DNA of 64,000 nucleotides from Bradyrhizobium sp. AZCC 1721. GTDB taxonomy: Bacteria; Pseudomonadota; Alphaproteobacteria; Rhizobiales; Xanthobacteraceae. The notes beneath the pieces were generated by a model. That model had not been told where the DNA came from. It made no database searches and was given only the letters and a program-made list of their open reading frames with translations. Of this stretch, positions 25,086 to 34,307 are shown in pieces; position 1 is the stretch's first letter, and each line of letters starts with the position of its first letter. The stretch lies in contig NZ_JAZHSB010000001.1 of the NCBI RefSeq assembly GCF_036924715.1, positions 4,889,001 through 4,953,000 of the forward strand, in the 5' to 3' direction. The position numbers were made by a program, and so were the translations under genes.

Positions 25086-25382
25086 ATGGCCGTGGACGGA
25101 AACTGGAACATCACCATGAGCACGCCGATGGGCGAGCGCAAGGCGACGCTGTCGCTGCAAAGCGCGGGCGGCGCGCTGACGGGCACGCAAGGAGCGGACG
25201 GCAATTCCGGCGAAATCTTTGACGGCACCGTCAATGGCGACGACGTCGCCTGGAAGATCTCCATCACCAATCCGATGCCGCTCACGCTTGCCTTCACCGG
25301 CAAGATTTCCGGCGACACCATGTCCGGCGAAATGGGCATCGGCCCGATGGGCAGCTTTCCGTTCACGGGATCGCGGGCCTGA
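25086..25382 (+). CDS. Hypothetical beta-rich protein
   Basis: A 98-residue cytosolic protein of alternating short strands (GNWNITMSTPMGERKATLSL, VAWKISITNPMPLTLAFTGK and GDTMSGEMGIG), suggesting a small beta-barrel. GGAGAG precedes ATG 25086. A hairpin at 25388-25409 terminates it. No function is known. Confidence 0.7.
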   Translation: MAVDGNWNITMSTPMGERKATLSLQSAGGALTGTQGADGNSGEIFDGTVNGDDVAWKISITNPMPLTLAFTGKISGDTMSGEMGIGPMGSFPFTGSRA

Positions 25383-25387
25383 CGGAT

Positions 25388-25409
25388 GAGGAGGCCACAG
25401 CGCCTCCTC
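25388..25409 (+). terminator. Rho-independent-like terminator
   Basis: GAGGAGGC, six-base loop, GCCTCCTC, then GCTTTGTC, placed six bases after the stop of the gene ending at 25382. Confidence 0.7.
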
Positions 25410-25421
25410 GCTTTGTCATCC

Positions 25422-25511
25422 ATGTATAGGATCGTTCTGCTTTCGATCGCCGCCCTCGCCTCGCCGACGAGGCCGGCGATCGCGCAAACGCCGGCGCCCG
25501 AACCGAGGTGA
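25422..25511 (+). pseudogene. Short secreted-peptide frame, possible gene remnant
   Basis: A 29-codon frame encodes little more than a signal peptide (MYRIVLLSIAALASP to AIAQTPAPEPR) and then stops. It could be a remnant of an exported protein whose body has been lost. The DUF429 gene converges from the other side. Confidence 0.3.
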
Positions 25512-25532
25512 CGAATTGCAGCTAAGGTTGGG

Positions 25533-26207
25533 TCACGACCAGATCTGCATCGGCAGACCGTAAGCGTCACGTGGCGCTATGCCCTCCGGAAAGCAGCCGG
25601 CGGCGTCGCGTGCAGCAATCGCAACAGCACAGGCGTCAAGCACGTCGTCGCATTTTGCACCGGTACCGAAGCGTTCGTTAGTCAGCCACCTGTCGATAGC
25701 CCTGATCCCTCCCCGCTTCAGCAGCAGACGACGAAGGCGGATTCCAGCTTCCGACTTCTTCGACGGCAACGGCTTGCAATCGTTCAGGCGCAAGAAGACC
25801 AGTTCCGGGTGAGCCTCGCGAATGTCGTGCGAACGATTAGCCCGCACGAACGCATCCGACTCCATGATCTTCGACCCGAGGTGCCAGAGCTGGCGCGACA
25901 CCCGCTTCTGGCCGCGCTGGAATGCATCTCGATTGGCTTGGTCGGGATCGGAGAATTCAGTCCATAGCCAGCGCCGCGCCCCGGTGAACACGCGCGATGA
26001 ATGCGGCCGTAACCTCTCGCGGGCAAGGAGGTCGCAGGTCCGCTCGCCGTCATCGGTCATACCAATGGGGATGTCGATCGCGGCGCGATCAAAGCCGATG
26101 GACAGCGCACCGGCAATGTCGCGGCAGAACCTGATCTCACGAAGGTCGCCGTCAAGGAGCACGGCGACCCAGCCCTTGCTGAAACCGTCGAGGCCGAGCG
26201 CCCTCAC
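25533..26207 (-). CDS. DUF429 domain protein (predicted nuclease fold)
   Basis: A 224-residue protein beginning [20 protein letters not shown], with the RNase-H-like first strand and acidic residue (LGLDGF), AIDIPIGM and a late acidic position ([10 protein letters not shown]). This is the DUF429 family, predicted to be nuclease-like but untested. GTG at 26207 overlaps the fumarase stop (GTGA), so it is translationally coupled to fumarase. The functional link is unexplained. Confidence 0.8.
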   Translation of the reverse strand: MRALGLDGFSKGWVAVLLDGDLREIRFCRDIAGALSIGFDRAAIDIPIGMTDDGERTCDLLARERLRPHSSRVFTGARRWLWTEFSDPDQANRDAFQRGQKRVSRQLWHLGSKIMESDAFVRANRSHDIREAHPELVFLRLNDCKPLPSKKSEAGIRLRRLLLKRGGIRAIDRWLTNERFGTGAKCDDVLDACAVAIAARDAAGCFPEGIAPRDAYGLPMQIWS

Positions 26208-27871
26208 CCCAGGTTCAATTCCCTGAAGAAGTCGTTGCCCTTGTCGTCGATGATGATGAAGGCCGGGAAATCCACCACCTCGATGCGCCAGATCGCTTCC
26301 ATGCCGAGTTCGGGATATTCCACCACCTCGACCTTCTTGATGCAGTGCTCGGCGAGATTTGCCGCGGCTCCGCCGATCGAACCGAGATAGAAGCCGCCGT
26401 GCTTCTTGCAGGCCTCGCGGACCGCGACCGCACGGTTGCCCTTGGCGACCATCACCATCGAGCCGCCCGCCGCCTGGAACTGATCGACGAAGGAGTCCAT
26501 CCGCCCCGCCGTGGTCGGGCCGAACGCGCCGGACGCGTAACCGTCGGGGGTCTTGGCGGGACCGGCGTAATACACCGGATGGTTCTTGAAGTAATCCGGC
26601 AGCGGCTCACCCTTCTCCAGCCGCTCACGCAATTTGGCGTGCGCGGAATCGCGCGCGACGATCATGGTGCCGGTCATCGAGACCCGCGTCTTGATCGGAT
26701 ATTTCGACAGCGTCGCCAAAATCTCCTTCATCGGCTGGTTGAGGTCGATCTTGACGACCTCGCCGCCGAGCGACTGCTCGACCGCGGGCAGATACTGCGC
26801 CGGGTTGTGCTCGAGCTCTTCGAGATAGACGCCGTCTTTCGTAATCTTGCCGAGCACCTGGCGGTCCGCCGAACAGGAGACGCCGAGCCCGATCGGGAGC
26901 GAGGCGCCGTGGCGCGGCATCCGGATCACGCGCACGTCGTGGCAGAAATACTTGCCGCCGAACTGCGCGCCGACGCCGAGTGACTGCGTCATCTTCAGAA
27001 TTTCCTGCTCCATCTCCAGATCGCGGAACGCGTTGCCGTCGGCCGAGCCGTGGGTAGGCAGCGCATCGAGATAGCGCGCGGACGCGAGCTTTACTGTCTT
27101 CATGCAAAGCTCGGCAGAGGTGCCGCCGATGACGATGGCGAGGTGATACGGCGGACACGCCGCAGTGCCGAGCGTGAGCACCTTCTCCTTCAGAAACGCC
27201 AGCAAACGATCCTTGGTCAGAACGGAAGGCGTCGCCTGAAACAGAAAGCTCTTGTTGGCGGAACCGCCGCCCTTGGCCATGAACATGAACTTGTAGGCCG
27301 AATCTACTTCTGAAGACCCACCCTCGGCGTAGATCTCGCACTGCGCCGGCATGTTGTTGGCGGTGTTCTTTTCCTCATACATCGACAAGGGTGCAACCTG
27401 CGAATAGCGCAGGTTACGGCGCAAGTAAGCGTCACGCGCACCTTCCGACAACGCCGCCTCGTCGTCGCCATCGGTGATGACGTTGCAGCCCTTCTTGCCC
27501 ATGATGATCGCGGTGCCGGTATCCTGGCACATCGGCAGCACGCCGCCGGCGGCGATGTTGGCGTTCTTCAGGAAATCGAAGGCGACGAACTTGTCGTTGT
27601 CGCTGGCCTCCTTGTCTTCCAGGATCGAGCGGAGCTGCTTCAGGTGGCCGGGCCGCAGGTAGTGGTTGATATCGCCGAAGGCAGCCTCCGACAGCGCCCG
27701 CAACGCCTCGCGCGACACCACCAGCATGTCCTTGCCAAGCACCTTCTCGACCCGCACGCCCTCGGTCGTGATCTTCTTATAGGGCGTGGTGTCCGGCCCC
27801 AACGGAAACAGCGGCGTATGCTTGTAGGGCGGAACGGGTTTCTGGTCGGGAAATGCGGTCGGGGCGTTCAT
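26204..27871 (-). CDS. Class I fumarate hydratase (4Fe-4S)
   Basis: A 555-residue one-chain class I fumarase, converting fumarate and malate in the TCA cycle. Both halves are present: the N-terminal alpha domain with cysteine-containing loops ([17 protein letters not shown] and [16 protein letters not shown]) and the C-terminal beta domain ([20 protein letters not shown] and [15 protein letters not shown]). Three cysteines should hold the cluster. Length is normal for FumA/FumB-type enzymes. The last codons overlap the start of the DUF429 gene. Confidence 0.95.
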   Translation of the reverse strand: MNAPTAFPDQKPVPPYKHTPLFPLGPDTTPYKKITTEGVRVEKVLGKDMLVVSREALRALSEAAFGDINHYLRPGHLKQLRSILEDKEASDNDKFVAFDFLKNANIAAGGVLPMCQDTGTAIIMGKKGCNVITDGDDEAALSEGARDAYLRRNLRYSQVAPLSMYEEKNTANNMPAQCEIYAEGGSSEVDSAYKFMFMAKGGGSANKSFLFQATPSVLTKDRLLAFLKEKVLTLGTAACPPYHLAIVIGGTSAELCMKTVKLASARYLDALPTHGSADGNAFRDLEMEQEILKMTQSLGVGAQFGGKYFCHDVRVIRMPRHGASLPIGLGVSCSADRQVLGKITKDGVYLEELEHNPAQYLPAVEQSLGGEVVKIDLNQPMKEILATLSKYPIKTRVSMTGTMIVARDSAHAKLRERLEKGEPLPDYFKNHPVYYAGPAKTPDGYASGAFGPTTAGRMDSFVDQFQAAGGSMVMVAKGNRAVAVREACKKHGGFYLGSIGGAAANLAEHCIKKVEVVEYPELGMEAIWRIEVVDFPAFIIIDDKGNDFFRELNLG

Positions 27872-28079
27872 GTCGATATCTCGGGTTGGAGCCGGTGGCA
27901 GCCAGAACGGCGCCGCGGCGGTAGACCCGTTCTAAGCATTTTTCGAGCAAAAGGAAGGTTTTGCTGGCCCGGCACACAAGGCCGAAGTCGGGCAATTTTC
28001 GGCCGCCAATCGGCGATTGAACCGTTCCCAGCCATCTCCAGACAAACCCGAGACTTTCGATACTCCCCAACCGATTGCG

Positions 28080-28616
28080 ATGGTAATGAACTCCGCCACC
28101 ACAGTGCCCGACGCAGCTTCCGTTCCGATCCGTCCCCCGCGGCTGCTTGGGCTGTATCTGTTTCTGATCATCATTGCCGCGATCGAAGCTTTCGACGGGC
28201 TCTCGCACGCGCCGGTCCTGTTCGGCGACATGTCGCAAGTTCCTGGCCATGGCGTCGGCGGTGCGATCATCAAGACGTATATTGCAAGCCATCCGGTGCT
28301 GGCGTTGGCGGCGCTGGGGTTTGCAACCATCGGAAGGCTGCGTTACGCCATCCTCGCGCTTGGCGCGCTCGTGCTCATGACCTGGCTGAATTTCATGCCC
28401 TCGGTGGTGCGGCACGGCTTGGATTTCCGTGGCGTCTCCGCCTTCGAGACGCCGGTCCGGATCATCGCGTTTCCGCTGATGGCCGCCTGCGCTATCACGC
28501 TTGCCGCACGCGGCGAGCGGCTGGGACTGGCCACTATGCTGGTCAGCATTCCAACGCTGTACGGCGTGGCCTCGGTGATCGCCTTCGGCATCGGCATTTT
28601 CCTCTACGGGTTCTGA
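28080..28616 (+). CDS. Hypothetical membrane protein
   Basis: A 178-residue protein with four or five membrane helices (LYLFLIIIAAIEAF, LALAALGFATI, YAILALGALVLMTWL, IIAFPLMAACAITLAA and the C-terminal LYGVASVIAFGIGIFLYGF). The start is uncertain: ATG 28080, ATG 28086 and TTG 28017 all lack a clear ribosome site. No family is recognised. Confidence 0.6.
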   Translation: MVMNSATTVPDAASVPIRPPRLLGLYLFLIIIAAIEAFDGLSHAPVLFGDMSQVPGHGVGGAIIKTYIASHPVLALAALGFATIGRLRYAILALGALVLMTWLNFMPSVVRHGLDFRGVSAFETPVRIIAFPLMAACAITLAARGERLGLATMLVSIPTLYGVASVIAFGIGIFLYGF

Positions 28617-28695
28617 CACTCGCAAGATCGGATTGACTTCCGCCCGCGCTCCTTGCAGGAAATCCGGGCTTCAATGGTGCATGGGGGCATTCATA

Positions 28696-29172
28696 ATGGC
28701 TTTGGGACCACAATTTCGCCGATCGACCTTGCTTGCCGCCACGCTGGCGCTGGTCGCCACGGCCGCTGCATCGCCGGCACACGCCGACCGCTGCGACGAT
28801 ATCGCCAAGGAATTGAAGAACCAGATCGACGGCCTCAAGATCAGCGTCAATACCGGCAACATGATCTATCTGACGCATCCGGCGGCGAAAGAGCTGTCGC
28901 TCGGCTGCCGCGGCCGCAATTACTCCAACGAGCTCTATGCCAAGACGGACCGCAAGCCGAAGCCACAATTCTTCGAACTGGTCGCCTCGGCCGGCGCCAT
29001 CATTTTCACGATTCCGAAGCCCGACGTTGCGACCGGCTCCTCGCGCTGCATCAAGCGCATGGGCATCCTGCGCGGCGACAAGGTTTCCATGCGCTTCCGC
29101 CGGCTCAACATGGAATGCACGCGCACCAAGACCGAAGCCTCGATCGTGGTGACCCGCGGCAAGGACGAATAG
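28696..29172 (+). CDS. Secreted hypothetical protein
   Basis: A 158-residue exported protein. ATG 28696 gives a signal peptide ending SPAHA. The mature part has four cysteines (DRCDDIAKE, SLGCRGRN, SSRCIKRMG, MECTRTK), likely two disulphides. It resembles small Rhizobiales periplasmic proteins with no assigned role. The start could also be at 28681. Confidence 0.65.
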   Translation: MALGPQFRRSTLLAATLALVATAAASPAHADRCDDIAKELKNQIDGLKISVNTGNMIYLTHPAAKELSLGCRGRNYSNELYAKTDRKPKPQFFELVASAGAIIFTIPKPDVATGSSRCIKRMGILRGDKVSMRFRRLNMECTRTKTEASIVVTRGKDE

Positions 29173-29323
29173 GCCCAAGCCACTCCCGATCCGTCGCATT
29201 CTAACGATTCCGCGAGGCGTCTGTTCACCATTGGACGGGATTGACGGCATTGGCGCGGGATTGCCGGGCCGGATTCACCAACCGTTCGTTTCAACCCGGC
29301 CAGTGTGGGAGGCAACCAATAGG

Positions 29324-29518
29324 ATGCTTCCGATGAATGTCTCTGCTGTCCCCGCAACGGTGGTGGTCAAAGCGCCCGAAGTCCCCGTGTTCAAGGCTCC
29401 CGACAAGACCCCCGACGTGCAGAACGGCGCTGCCGCCGACGGCACCCGCACGCCGAAGCCGACGCTGGTCGCTCCCCTGCCGCCGGGTCAGGGAACGCGG
29501 ATCGACCGACTAGCTTGA
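29324..29518 (+). CDS. Small Pro/Val-rich hypothetical protein
   Basis: A 64-residue protein (MLPMNVSAVPATVVVKAPEV, then KAPDKTPDVQNGAAADG and PLPPGQGTRIDRLA), probably disordered. GGAGG lies 12 bases before ATG 29324. An alternative ATG is at 29333. Confidence 0.5.
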   Translation: MLPMNVSAVPATVVVKAPEVPVFKAPDKTPDVQNGAAADGTRTPKPTLVAPLPPGQGTRIDRLA

Positions 29519-29529
29519 GCCAACCATCC

Positions 29530-29690
29530 GGTTGTCGTCACCCGCCAACGGGTCGGCGCGTAGCGCCGCCCGCTGACAGGCTCCAGCGGGTGAACCAGTA
29601 TTCCAGAGACGTCGCCTTGAGCCGATAGGCCGCGGCGTACTGGATACCCGCCTTCGCGGGGATGACAGGCGAAGGAAGCGGGTACCCTTC
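29530..29690. repeat. Composite palindromic intergenic repeat
   Basis: Contains GGCGGGTGAACC/CAGTATTCCAGAG-type segments and CCCGCCTTCGCGGGGATGAC near 29646-29668. From memory this is a common intergenic repeat of Bradyrhizobium. It separates the small protein at 29324 from the ICMT-like gene and leaves no coding space. Confidence 0.5.
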
Positions 29691-29760
29691 CCCATCAGCG
29701 CCGCAAGTTTGCCGAAAAAATGCGCGATCCTGTTGCGCGTGGGGCCAATGGAGCCCGCGC

Positions 29761-30435
29761 ATGATCGCAAAACTTCTGCTGCAGAACACCATCGTCGTCG
29801 TCGGCATGGGCGCGCTATTGTTCGCCGCGGCCGGTTCGCTGGACTGGCCGGGGGCGTGGGTGATGTTGATCGCCAGTGCGATCCTCGGGCCTGCCTGCGG
29901 ATTGTGGCTTGCCAAGACCGATCCCGCGCTGCTCGCCGAGCGCATGCGGCCGAAATTTCAGGCCGACCAGCCCACCGCCGACAAGATATTCATGCTGGTA
30001 TTTGTCGCGGCGCTGCTGATGTGGCTCGTCGCGATCGGCCTCGACCGGCGGGCCGATGCCTCCGATGTTCCGCTGCTGCTGCAGGCGCTCGGCCTTGCGA
30101 TGTTTTTACTCTCGATCGCGTTCATCATGTGGGTGTTCCGCGAAAATTCGTTCGCCGCTCCGGTCGTGAAGGTGCAGGCCGCGCGCCACCAACGCGTGAT
30201 CTCGAGCGGGCCCTACGCCTTCATCCGCCATCCCATGTACAGCGCCGTCATGCTGTACTTCATCGGAATACCGTTGCTCCTCGGATCGTGGTGGGGTGTG
30301 GCGTTCGCACCGGTATTCGCCGTGCTGTTCGCCATTCGCGCCCGCATCGAGGAGCGCGCATTGGTCGAAGGGCTTCCAGGTTATGCTGACTACGCCGCCC
30401 GCGTGCGCTATCGTCTGGTGCCTGGGATTTGGTGA
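29761..30435 (+). CDS. Isoprenylcysteine carboxyl methyltransferase-like membrane protein
   Basis: A 224-residue membrane protein of the ICMT/PEMT-like methyltransferase family. Early helices (KLLLQNTIVVVGMGALLFAA, WVMLIASAILGPACGLWLA and more) precede the C-terminal cofactor motif (RHQRVISSGPYAFIRHPMYSAVM, then RARIEERALVEGLPGYADY). In bacteria these proteins methylate small lipid-like thiols or alcohols, and the substrate is not known. GGAGCC precedes ATG 29761. Confidence 0.85.
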   Translation: MIAKLLLQNTIVVVGMGALLFAAAGSLDWPGAWVMLIASAILGPACGLWLAKTDPALLAERMRPKFQADQPTADKIFMLVFVAALLMWLVAIGLDRRADASDVPLLLQALGLAMFLLSIAFIMWVFRENSFAAPVVKVQAARHQRVISSGPYAFIRHPMYSAVMLYFIGIPLLLGSWWGVAFAPVFAVLFAIRARIEERALVEGLPGYADYAARVRYRLVPGIW

Positions 30436-30451
30436 GAAGGATGACGGAGAG

Positions 30452-30811
30452 ATGCCCGATAGCAAGACCTATACCGGCGGCTGCCATTGCGGGCAGGTAC
30501 GCTTCGAATGCACCACCGATCTGGCGATGGTGACCGCTTGCAACTGCTCGATCTGCACCAAGAAGGGGCTGCATTTCACCTTCCTCGACCCGAAGAGTTT
30601 TCATCTCCGCGCCGGCGAGGAAAATCTGAAAGAGTACCTCTTCAACAAGCACGCGATCCACCACCAGCTCTGCGTCGATTGCGGCGTCGACGTCTTCGCA
30701 CGCGGCAAGAAGCCCGACGGCACCGACGTGGTGGCGGTCAATGTGAGCTGCTTCGACGGCATCGAGCTGTCGAAGTTGAAGATGACGCCGGTGGATGGAA
30801 GGAATATGTGA
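30452..30811 (+). CDS. GFA-family (CENP-V/GFA domain) protein
   Basis: A 119-residue zinc protein of the glutathione-dependent formaldehyde-activating family. Zinc ligands are visible: GGCHCGQVRFEC (about 9-20), ACNCSICTKKG (about 30-40) and LCVDCGVD (about 73-80). It lies 16 bases after the ICMT-like gene, so they are likely co-transcribed. True GFA activity is uncertain for most family members. Confidence 0.85.
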   Translation: MPDSKTYTGGCHCGQVRFECTTDLAMVTACNCSICTKKGLHFTFLDPKSFHLRAGEENLKEYLFNKHAIHHQLCVDCGVDVFARGKKPDGTDVVAVNVSCFDGIELSKLKMTPVDGRNM

Positions 30812-30831
30812 CGGCGGTGCGGTCTGAGGTA

Positions 30832-30858
30832 TGGTGCTAGCGCACCATCCCGGAATGA
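30832..30858. repeat. Short copy of the CCCGGAATGAC repeat
   Basis: TGGTGCTAGCGCACCA followed by TCCCGGAATGAC matches the end of the unit at 16951-17044. It sits between convergent GFA and GST genes and can form a perfect small hairpin. Confidence 0.6.
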
Positions 30859-30863
30859 CAGCA

Positions 30864-31571
30864 TCAAGTATCCAGCACCTTGTATCTCCGGAAAATACCG
30901 TCCTCGTTGAATGCAATCCTTCGATCGCTCGCCAGATACGCCTTGATGTTCGGCCGGACCGCGACGCGGTCGCGCAGATCGACGAGACAAGGAATTTCGC
31001 TCTCGAAGGCCTTCATCCGTTTCGGAAATGCATAGCGCAGGCCTTCGACGATCTGAAACAGCGACAGGTCGACATAGGTCAGGCGGCGGCCGGTGATATA
31101 TGTCCCGCCATTGGCCTGCAGCAGATCTTCGAAATAGCCGAGATATTTCGGCACGCGCGCGTTCCAGAATTCATCGGTGCGTTTCTTCGCCGGGGCCTTC
31201 TGCTCCTCGTAGTAGAGCGAGGGACCGAGCGGATGATGGGTGTCGTGAACTTCCAGCACCAGATCCGCAATCGTGAGCTGTAGTTGGTGCACCCATAATC
31301 TGCCGGCTTCCGCCTTCGGCGCCAGCCCATGCCGTGATCCGAGATAGAGCAGGATGTTGGCCGTCTGCCCGATCACGAGCTTCCCGGCCTTCAGGAACGG
31401 CGGCGCGAAGGGCGGCGTTCCCTTCCCAACTTCCATCATGCGCGTCATCGCCGCCATGCCGTTGCCGTGGCGCGCCACGTCGGTATAGCCGACGCCCGCC
31501 TCTTCCAGCGCAAGACGCACATACTCGCCGCGGCCCTGAATGGTCGGCCAGTAATAAAGCTCGTAATGCAT
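30864..31571 (-). CDS. Glutathione S-transferase family protein
   Basis: A 235-residue GST. A thioredoxin-fold N-terminus (YELYYWPTIQGRGEYVRLALEEAG, with a Tyr in the usual active region) is followed by FLKAGKLVIGQTANILLYLG for the glutathione site, then an all-helical C-terminal domain. AGGAGG precedes ATG 31571. The N-terminal sequence is closest to the sigma/alpha-like group of bacterial GSTs. The substrate is unknown. Confidence 0.85.
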   Translation of the reverse strand: MHYELYYWPTIQGRGEYVRLALEEAGVGYTDVARHGNGMAAMTRMMEVGKGTPPFAPPFLKAGKLVIGQTANILLYLGSRHGLAPKAEAGRLWVHQLQLTIADLVLEVHDTHHPLGPSLYYEEQKAPAKKRTDEFWNARVPKYLGYFEDLLQANGGTYITGRRLTYVDLSLFQIVEGLRYAFPKRMKAFESEIPCLVDLRDRVAVRPNIKAYLASDRRIAFNEDGIFRRYKVLDT

Positions 31572-31692
31572 CGAAGGCGCCTCCTGGATCCGGACTGACA
31601 GGCCAAACAAATCATGCCGCCATTCGTTCGTCACGCCAGACACTGCGGAACTGGACTGGACGGGAAAGCTTCCGAAAGCCGCGCAAATAGAA

Positions 31693-31715
31693 AAAGCCGC
31701 CTCTGGGGCGGCTTT
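31693..31715. terminator. Bidirectional hairpin terminator
   Basis: AAAGCCGCC, five-base loop, GGCGGCTTT, flanked by A-rich and T-rich ends. It could end the minus-strand gene at 31822. Confidence 0.65.
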
Positions 31716-31821
31716 GATCGACAAACTCTAGAATTGACGGGCTTCAGCGCCGAGCGCCCGGGAAATTTGTCGACCCGAGCGACGCCCTCCTCGTCAGGTA
31801 CCGGATCGGCCGCAAATGGCT

Positions 31822-32097
31822 TCAATCATCATCATCGTCACGGTGCCAGCGGCGCATAGGGCCGTAGCCTTCGCGAACGCCGTAGCGCTTGTATGTCGGT
31901 CGTCCGCGATCAGCGTCGATGCGGACGCTGCGCCGCTGATAAAATGTCCGTCCGCGGCCGTCGTCTGTGGTGATTGTATCGACGCGGGTGTGCACGCCAT
32001 TCGACGAGTTAGAGCTGGAGTTCGACGATGTGTTGCCGGCCAGCGCCAGCGGCGTTGCCAAGACGGTAAAAGCCAACGCGACAAGGACTCGTTTCAT
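31822..32097 (-). CDS. Small secreted Asn/Ser-rich protein with Asp tail
   Basis: A 91-residue exported protein. ATG 32097 follows GGAGG and starts a signal peptide (MKRVLVALAFTVLATPLALA). The mature part opens with a Ser/Asn tract (NTSSNSSSNSSNG) and ends RRWHRDDDDD. It might bind cations. No family is recognised. Confidence 0.65.
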   Translation of the reverse strand: MKRVLVALAFTVLATPLALAGNTSSNSSSNSSNGVHTRVDTITTDDGRGRTFYQRRSVRIDADRGRPTYKRYGVREGYGPMRRWHRDDDDD

Positions 32098-32326
32098 TAA
32101 GGCCTCCGGATTCGGATTGGCAACTCGCCAAGCACTCAGGAGTTCCGCGATCGACAACCGGATTGCACGAGCAAGAAAATAGGCTGAACAAGCTCCGCGA
32201 CATCGAGAGGGCACGAAGCATACCGATGTTGCGGAACTGTCATTGGACGTAACCTTCGTGCGAAGGACTTCGATTGGTCGATCCTGCTTGTGTCACTCGC
32301 CGCGCGAGCGCAAGACCGACCGCCGG

Positions 32327-33007
32327 TCAATTCGCCGCGAAGCAATAGAACAGCCCGTCGCCACCGGTGCTCTTCAGGTCGGCCTGCGAACAGCCGCCGT
32401 CGGACCCGCGCGAGGGATGCGACGAATTCCAGGATTTCGAGGCGTCGTCGTCGCGCAGTCCCACGCGATCGGAATGTCCGACCATTGCGGCGCCTTGCGT
32501 CGAACTCGTCCAGTTCCTGCAGGTGCGATCTTCGCCGGCGGTAAACGCGGTGCCGTCCGGCTGCGATCCCGTCAGCACGTCGTGGCGATTGGGCGTATCG
32601 CCGCGGCCATTGATGACCTCGCCCTTCTCGCTCAAGGCGGTCTGCTTGGTGAGGCCGTTGGTGCCGTGCAGTTCGGCGACATCCTTGGCAATCACAGTGC
32701 CTTTGGCGTTCTGCCACGGCCCCTTGCCGATACGGTCGCGCGCATTCACCGCGGGCGCACCGTCGGCGCCTTGCGTTGAGAGATAGGCGCGCCAGGTCTT
32801 GCCTCCGGCACCGGCGGCCTGCGCCAGCGTCTGGCAATGATTGTCGACGCCGGCAAGACCGCCGAGATTGCCGCCATTGCCGATGCCGTTGCTGGTCACG
32901 AAGAAGCTGGTATTGGCGGATTGCGCATGCGCAGGCTCGCTTGCGAGAATCGACATGGCGGCGAGGGCGAAGCACGCCGGCGAGATGATCCGGGCGAAGC
33001 TGTTCAT
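32327..33007 (-). CDS. Lectin-like (DUF1554) secreted protein
   Basis: A 226-residue exported protein with signal peptide (MNSFARIISPACFALAAMSI, cleaved near AHA-Q). The C-type-lectin-like domain has the patterns FFVTSNGIGNGGNLGGLAGVDNHC, KTWRAYLSTQGADG, NARDRIGKGPW and SWNSSHPSRG, ending GLFYCFAAN. Paired cysteines fit the fold. This matches the DUF1554 lectin-like family known from Leptospira and rhizobia. GGGAGG precedes the start. Ligand binding is untested. Confidence 0.8.
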   Translation of the reverse strand: MNSFARIISPACFALAAMSILASEPAHAQSANTSFFVTSNGIGNGGNLGGLAGVDNHCQTLAQAAGAGGKTWRAYLSTQGADGAPAVNARDRIGKGPWQNAKGTVIAKDVAELHGTNGLTKQTALSEKGEVINGRGDTPNRHDVLTGSQPDGTAFTAGEDRTCRNWTSSTQGAAMVGHSDRVGLRDDDASKSWNSSHPSRGSDGGCSQADLKSTGGDGLFYCFAAN

Positions 33008-33108
33008 TGAAGACCTCCCTGTTGTGGGCCGTGTCTCATCAACACGCGGCCGCAATCATTATTCCGGCAGGGGAAGCCCGAAATGGAGCATGCATTCCCG
33101 CAAAGAAA

Positions 33109-33138
33109 AAGGCGCTGCGGAACAAACCGCAGCGCCTT
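33109..33138 (-). terminator. Rho-independent terminator after the Tim44-like gene
   Basis: On the minus strand a 12-bp perfect stem (AAGGCGCTGCGG with its complement) with a six-base loop is followed by TTTTTCTTTG, 21 bases after the stop at 33159. Confidence 0.85.
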
Positions 33139-33158
33139 CTTCGTGTTGATGCAGGCGA

Positions 33159-34139
33159 TCAGTTCGTCTGCTGGATCGCCGAGAGTTCCCAGTCGCCGCC
33201 GCGGCGGCGGGCGAAGGTCCAGACTTCGGTGGCCTCGATCGGGGTTTCGCTGCCCGCGACCAAACGGCCGGTGGTGCGCTCAAGGGTCTTGTCGACCAGC
33301 GAGAACCGCATCGCCACGCTGGCGTAATCGGTTTCGCCTTCGCGCCAGGCTTCCGCAAGGTCGCCCTGCAGCAGCTTGACGTCGGACACCTTGTTGACGT
33401 CGTTGCGGGCCTTGTTCTCCTCGAGATCCTTGGAGAAGTAGGACACCATCTCGGGCGTCGCCAGCGTATGCAGTTTGGCGACATCCTCGTTCGACCAGGC
33501 GGCCTGAACCTCGCCAAGCAGCCGCTCGAAGGCTTCATAGTCGGCCGGCTGGATTTCCAGCGCCGGCTGGCTCGAACCCAGCCCAAAGCCACCCAGTCCG
33601 GAGCGGAAGCTGGTCTGGGCACCAGGGCCTTCAGCAGGCCCACTGGCGGCAGGCGCGTTGGCATAGGCGGAGGCCGGCGCATTGCGGCGCTGCCACCACA
33701 ACATGGCCAGACGCACCACGATCACGATCAGCGCGATCTGCAGCAGCAGGCCGATGATCGAGGACAGGCCGCCGAGGCCGGAGAACAATCCGCCACCGAA
33801 CAGCATGCCGAGCAGGCCGGCGCCGAGGAAGCCGGCGGCGAGACCGCCGAGCATGCCCATTCCGGGCCGGTTGAAGAAGCCGCCTTTGTTAGCCGTGGCC
33901 GGCGCGCCCGCTGCAGGGGTGCCTGGCTGCGTAAAGGTGCGGTTCATGGGTTGCGCCGTGCCCGGAGCGGTGGTCGTGCTCGGGGGCGCCGAATAGGTCC
34001 GCGATCCCCGCGAACCGGAGCTGCCGCCGCCGCCAACGCGGGCGTCAGCCGCTTCGATTGTGATCGCCAATGGAACCGCCACCGACAGGACGATGGCCAT
34101 CGCCCGTACAATTCCGCGCGCAGTCTGCGTGAAATTCAT
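33159..34139 (-). CDS. Tim44-like domain membrane protein
   Basis: A 326-residue protein. A signal-like N-terminus is followed by a Gly/Ser/Thr-rich linker, a glycine-rich hydrophobic region (GMGMLGGLAAGFLGAGLLGM) and a membrane helix (IIGLLLQIALIVIVVRLAML). A C-terminal Tim44-like domain (about 200-326, DYEAFERLLGEVQAAWSNED to WELSAIQQTN) completes it. Alphaproteobacterial relatives are inner-membrane proteins linked to envelope protein quality or biogenesis. GAGGA precedes ATG 34139, and a strong terminator follows. Confidence 0.85.
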   Translation of the reverse strand: MNFTQTARGIVRAMAIVLSVAVPLAITIEAADARVGGGGSSGSRGSRTYSAPPSTTTAPGTAQPMNRTFTQPGTPAAGAPATANKGGFFNRPGMGMLGGLAAGFLGAGLLGMLFGGGLFSGLGGLSSIIGLLLQIALIVIVVRLAMLWWQRRNAPASAYANAPAASGPAEGPGAQTSFRSGLGGFGLGSSQPALEIQPADYEAFERLLGEVQAAWSNEDVAKLHTLATPEMVSYFSKDLEENKARNDVNKVSDVKLLQGDLAEAWREGETDYASVAMRFSLVDKTLERTTGRLVAGSETPIEATEVWTFARRRGGDWELSAIQQTN

Positions 34140-34307
34140 GTCTTTTTCCTCATTCCCCTCCATGGGGAAGTGCCCCTAAGATGGGCAGAGCCAGCCAAAA
34201 GTGAAGCAAATATCGGGAACGGCGGCTGCGGCCCTCAGTCGCGGGGATGTGACGATTTGGCCGTAAACTCGGCATTCACCATATGCAGCAGGCTTTCGGC
34301 GCGGATT

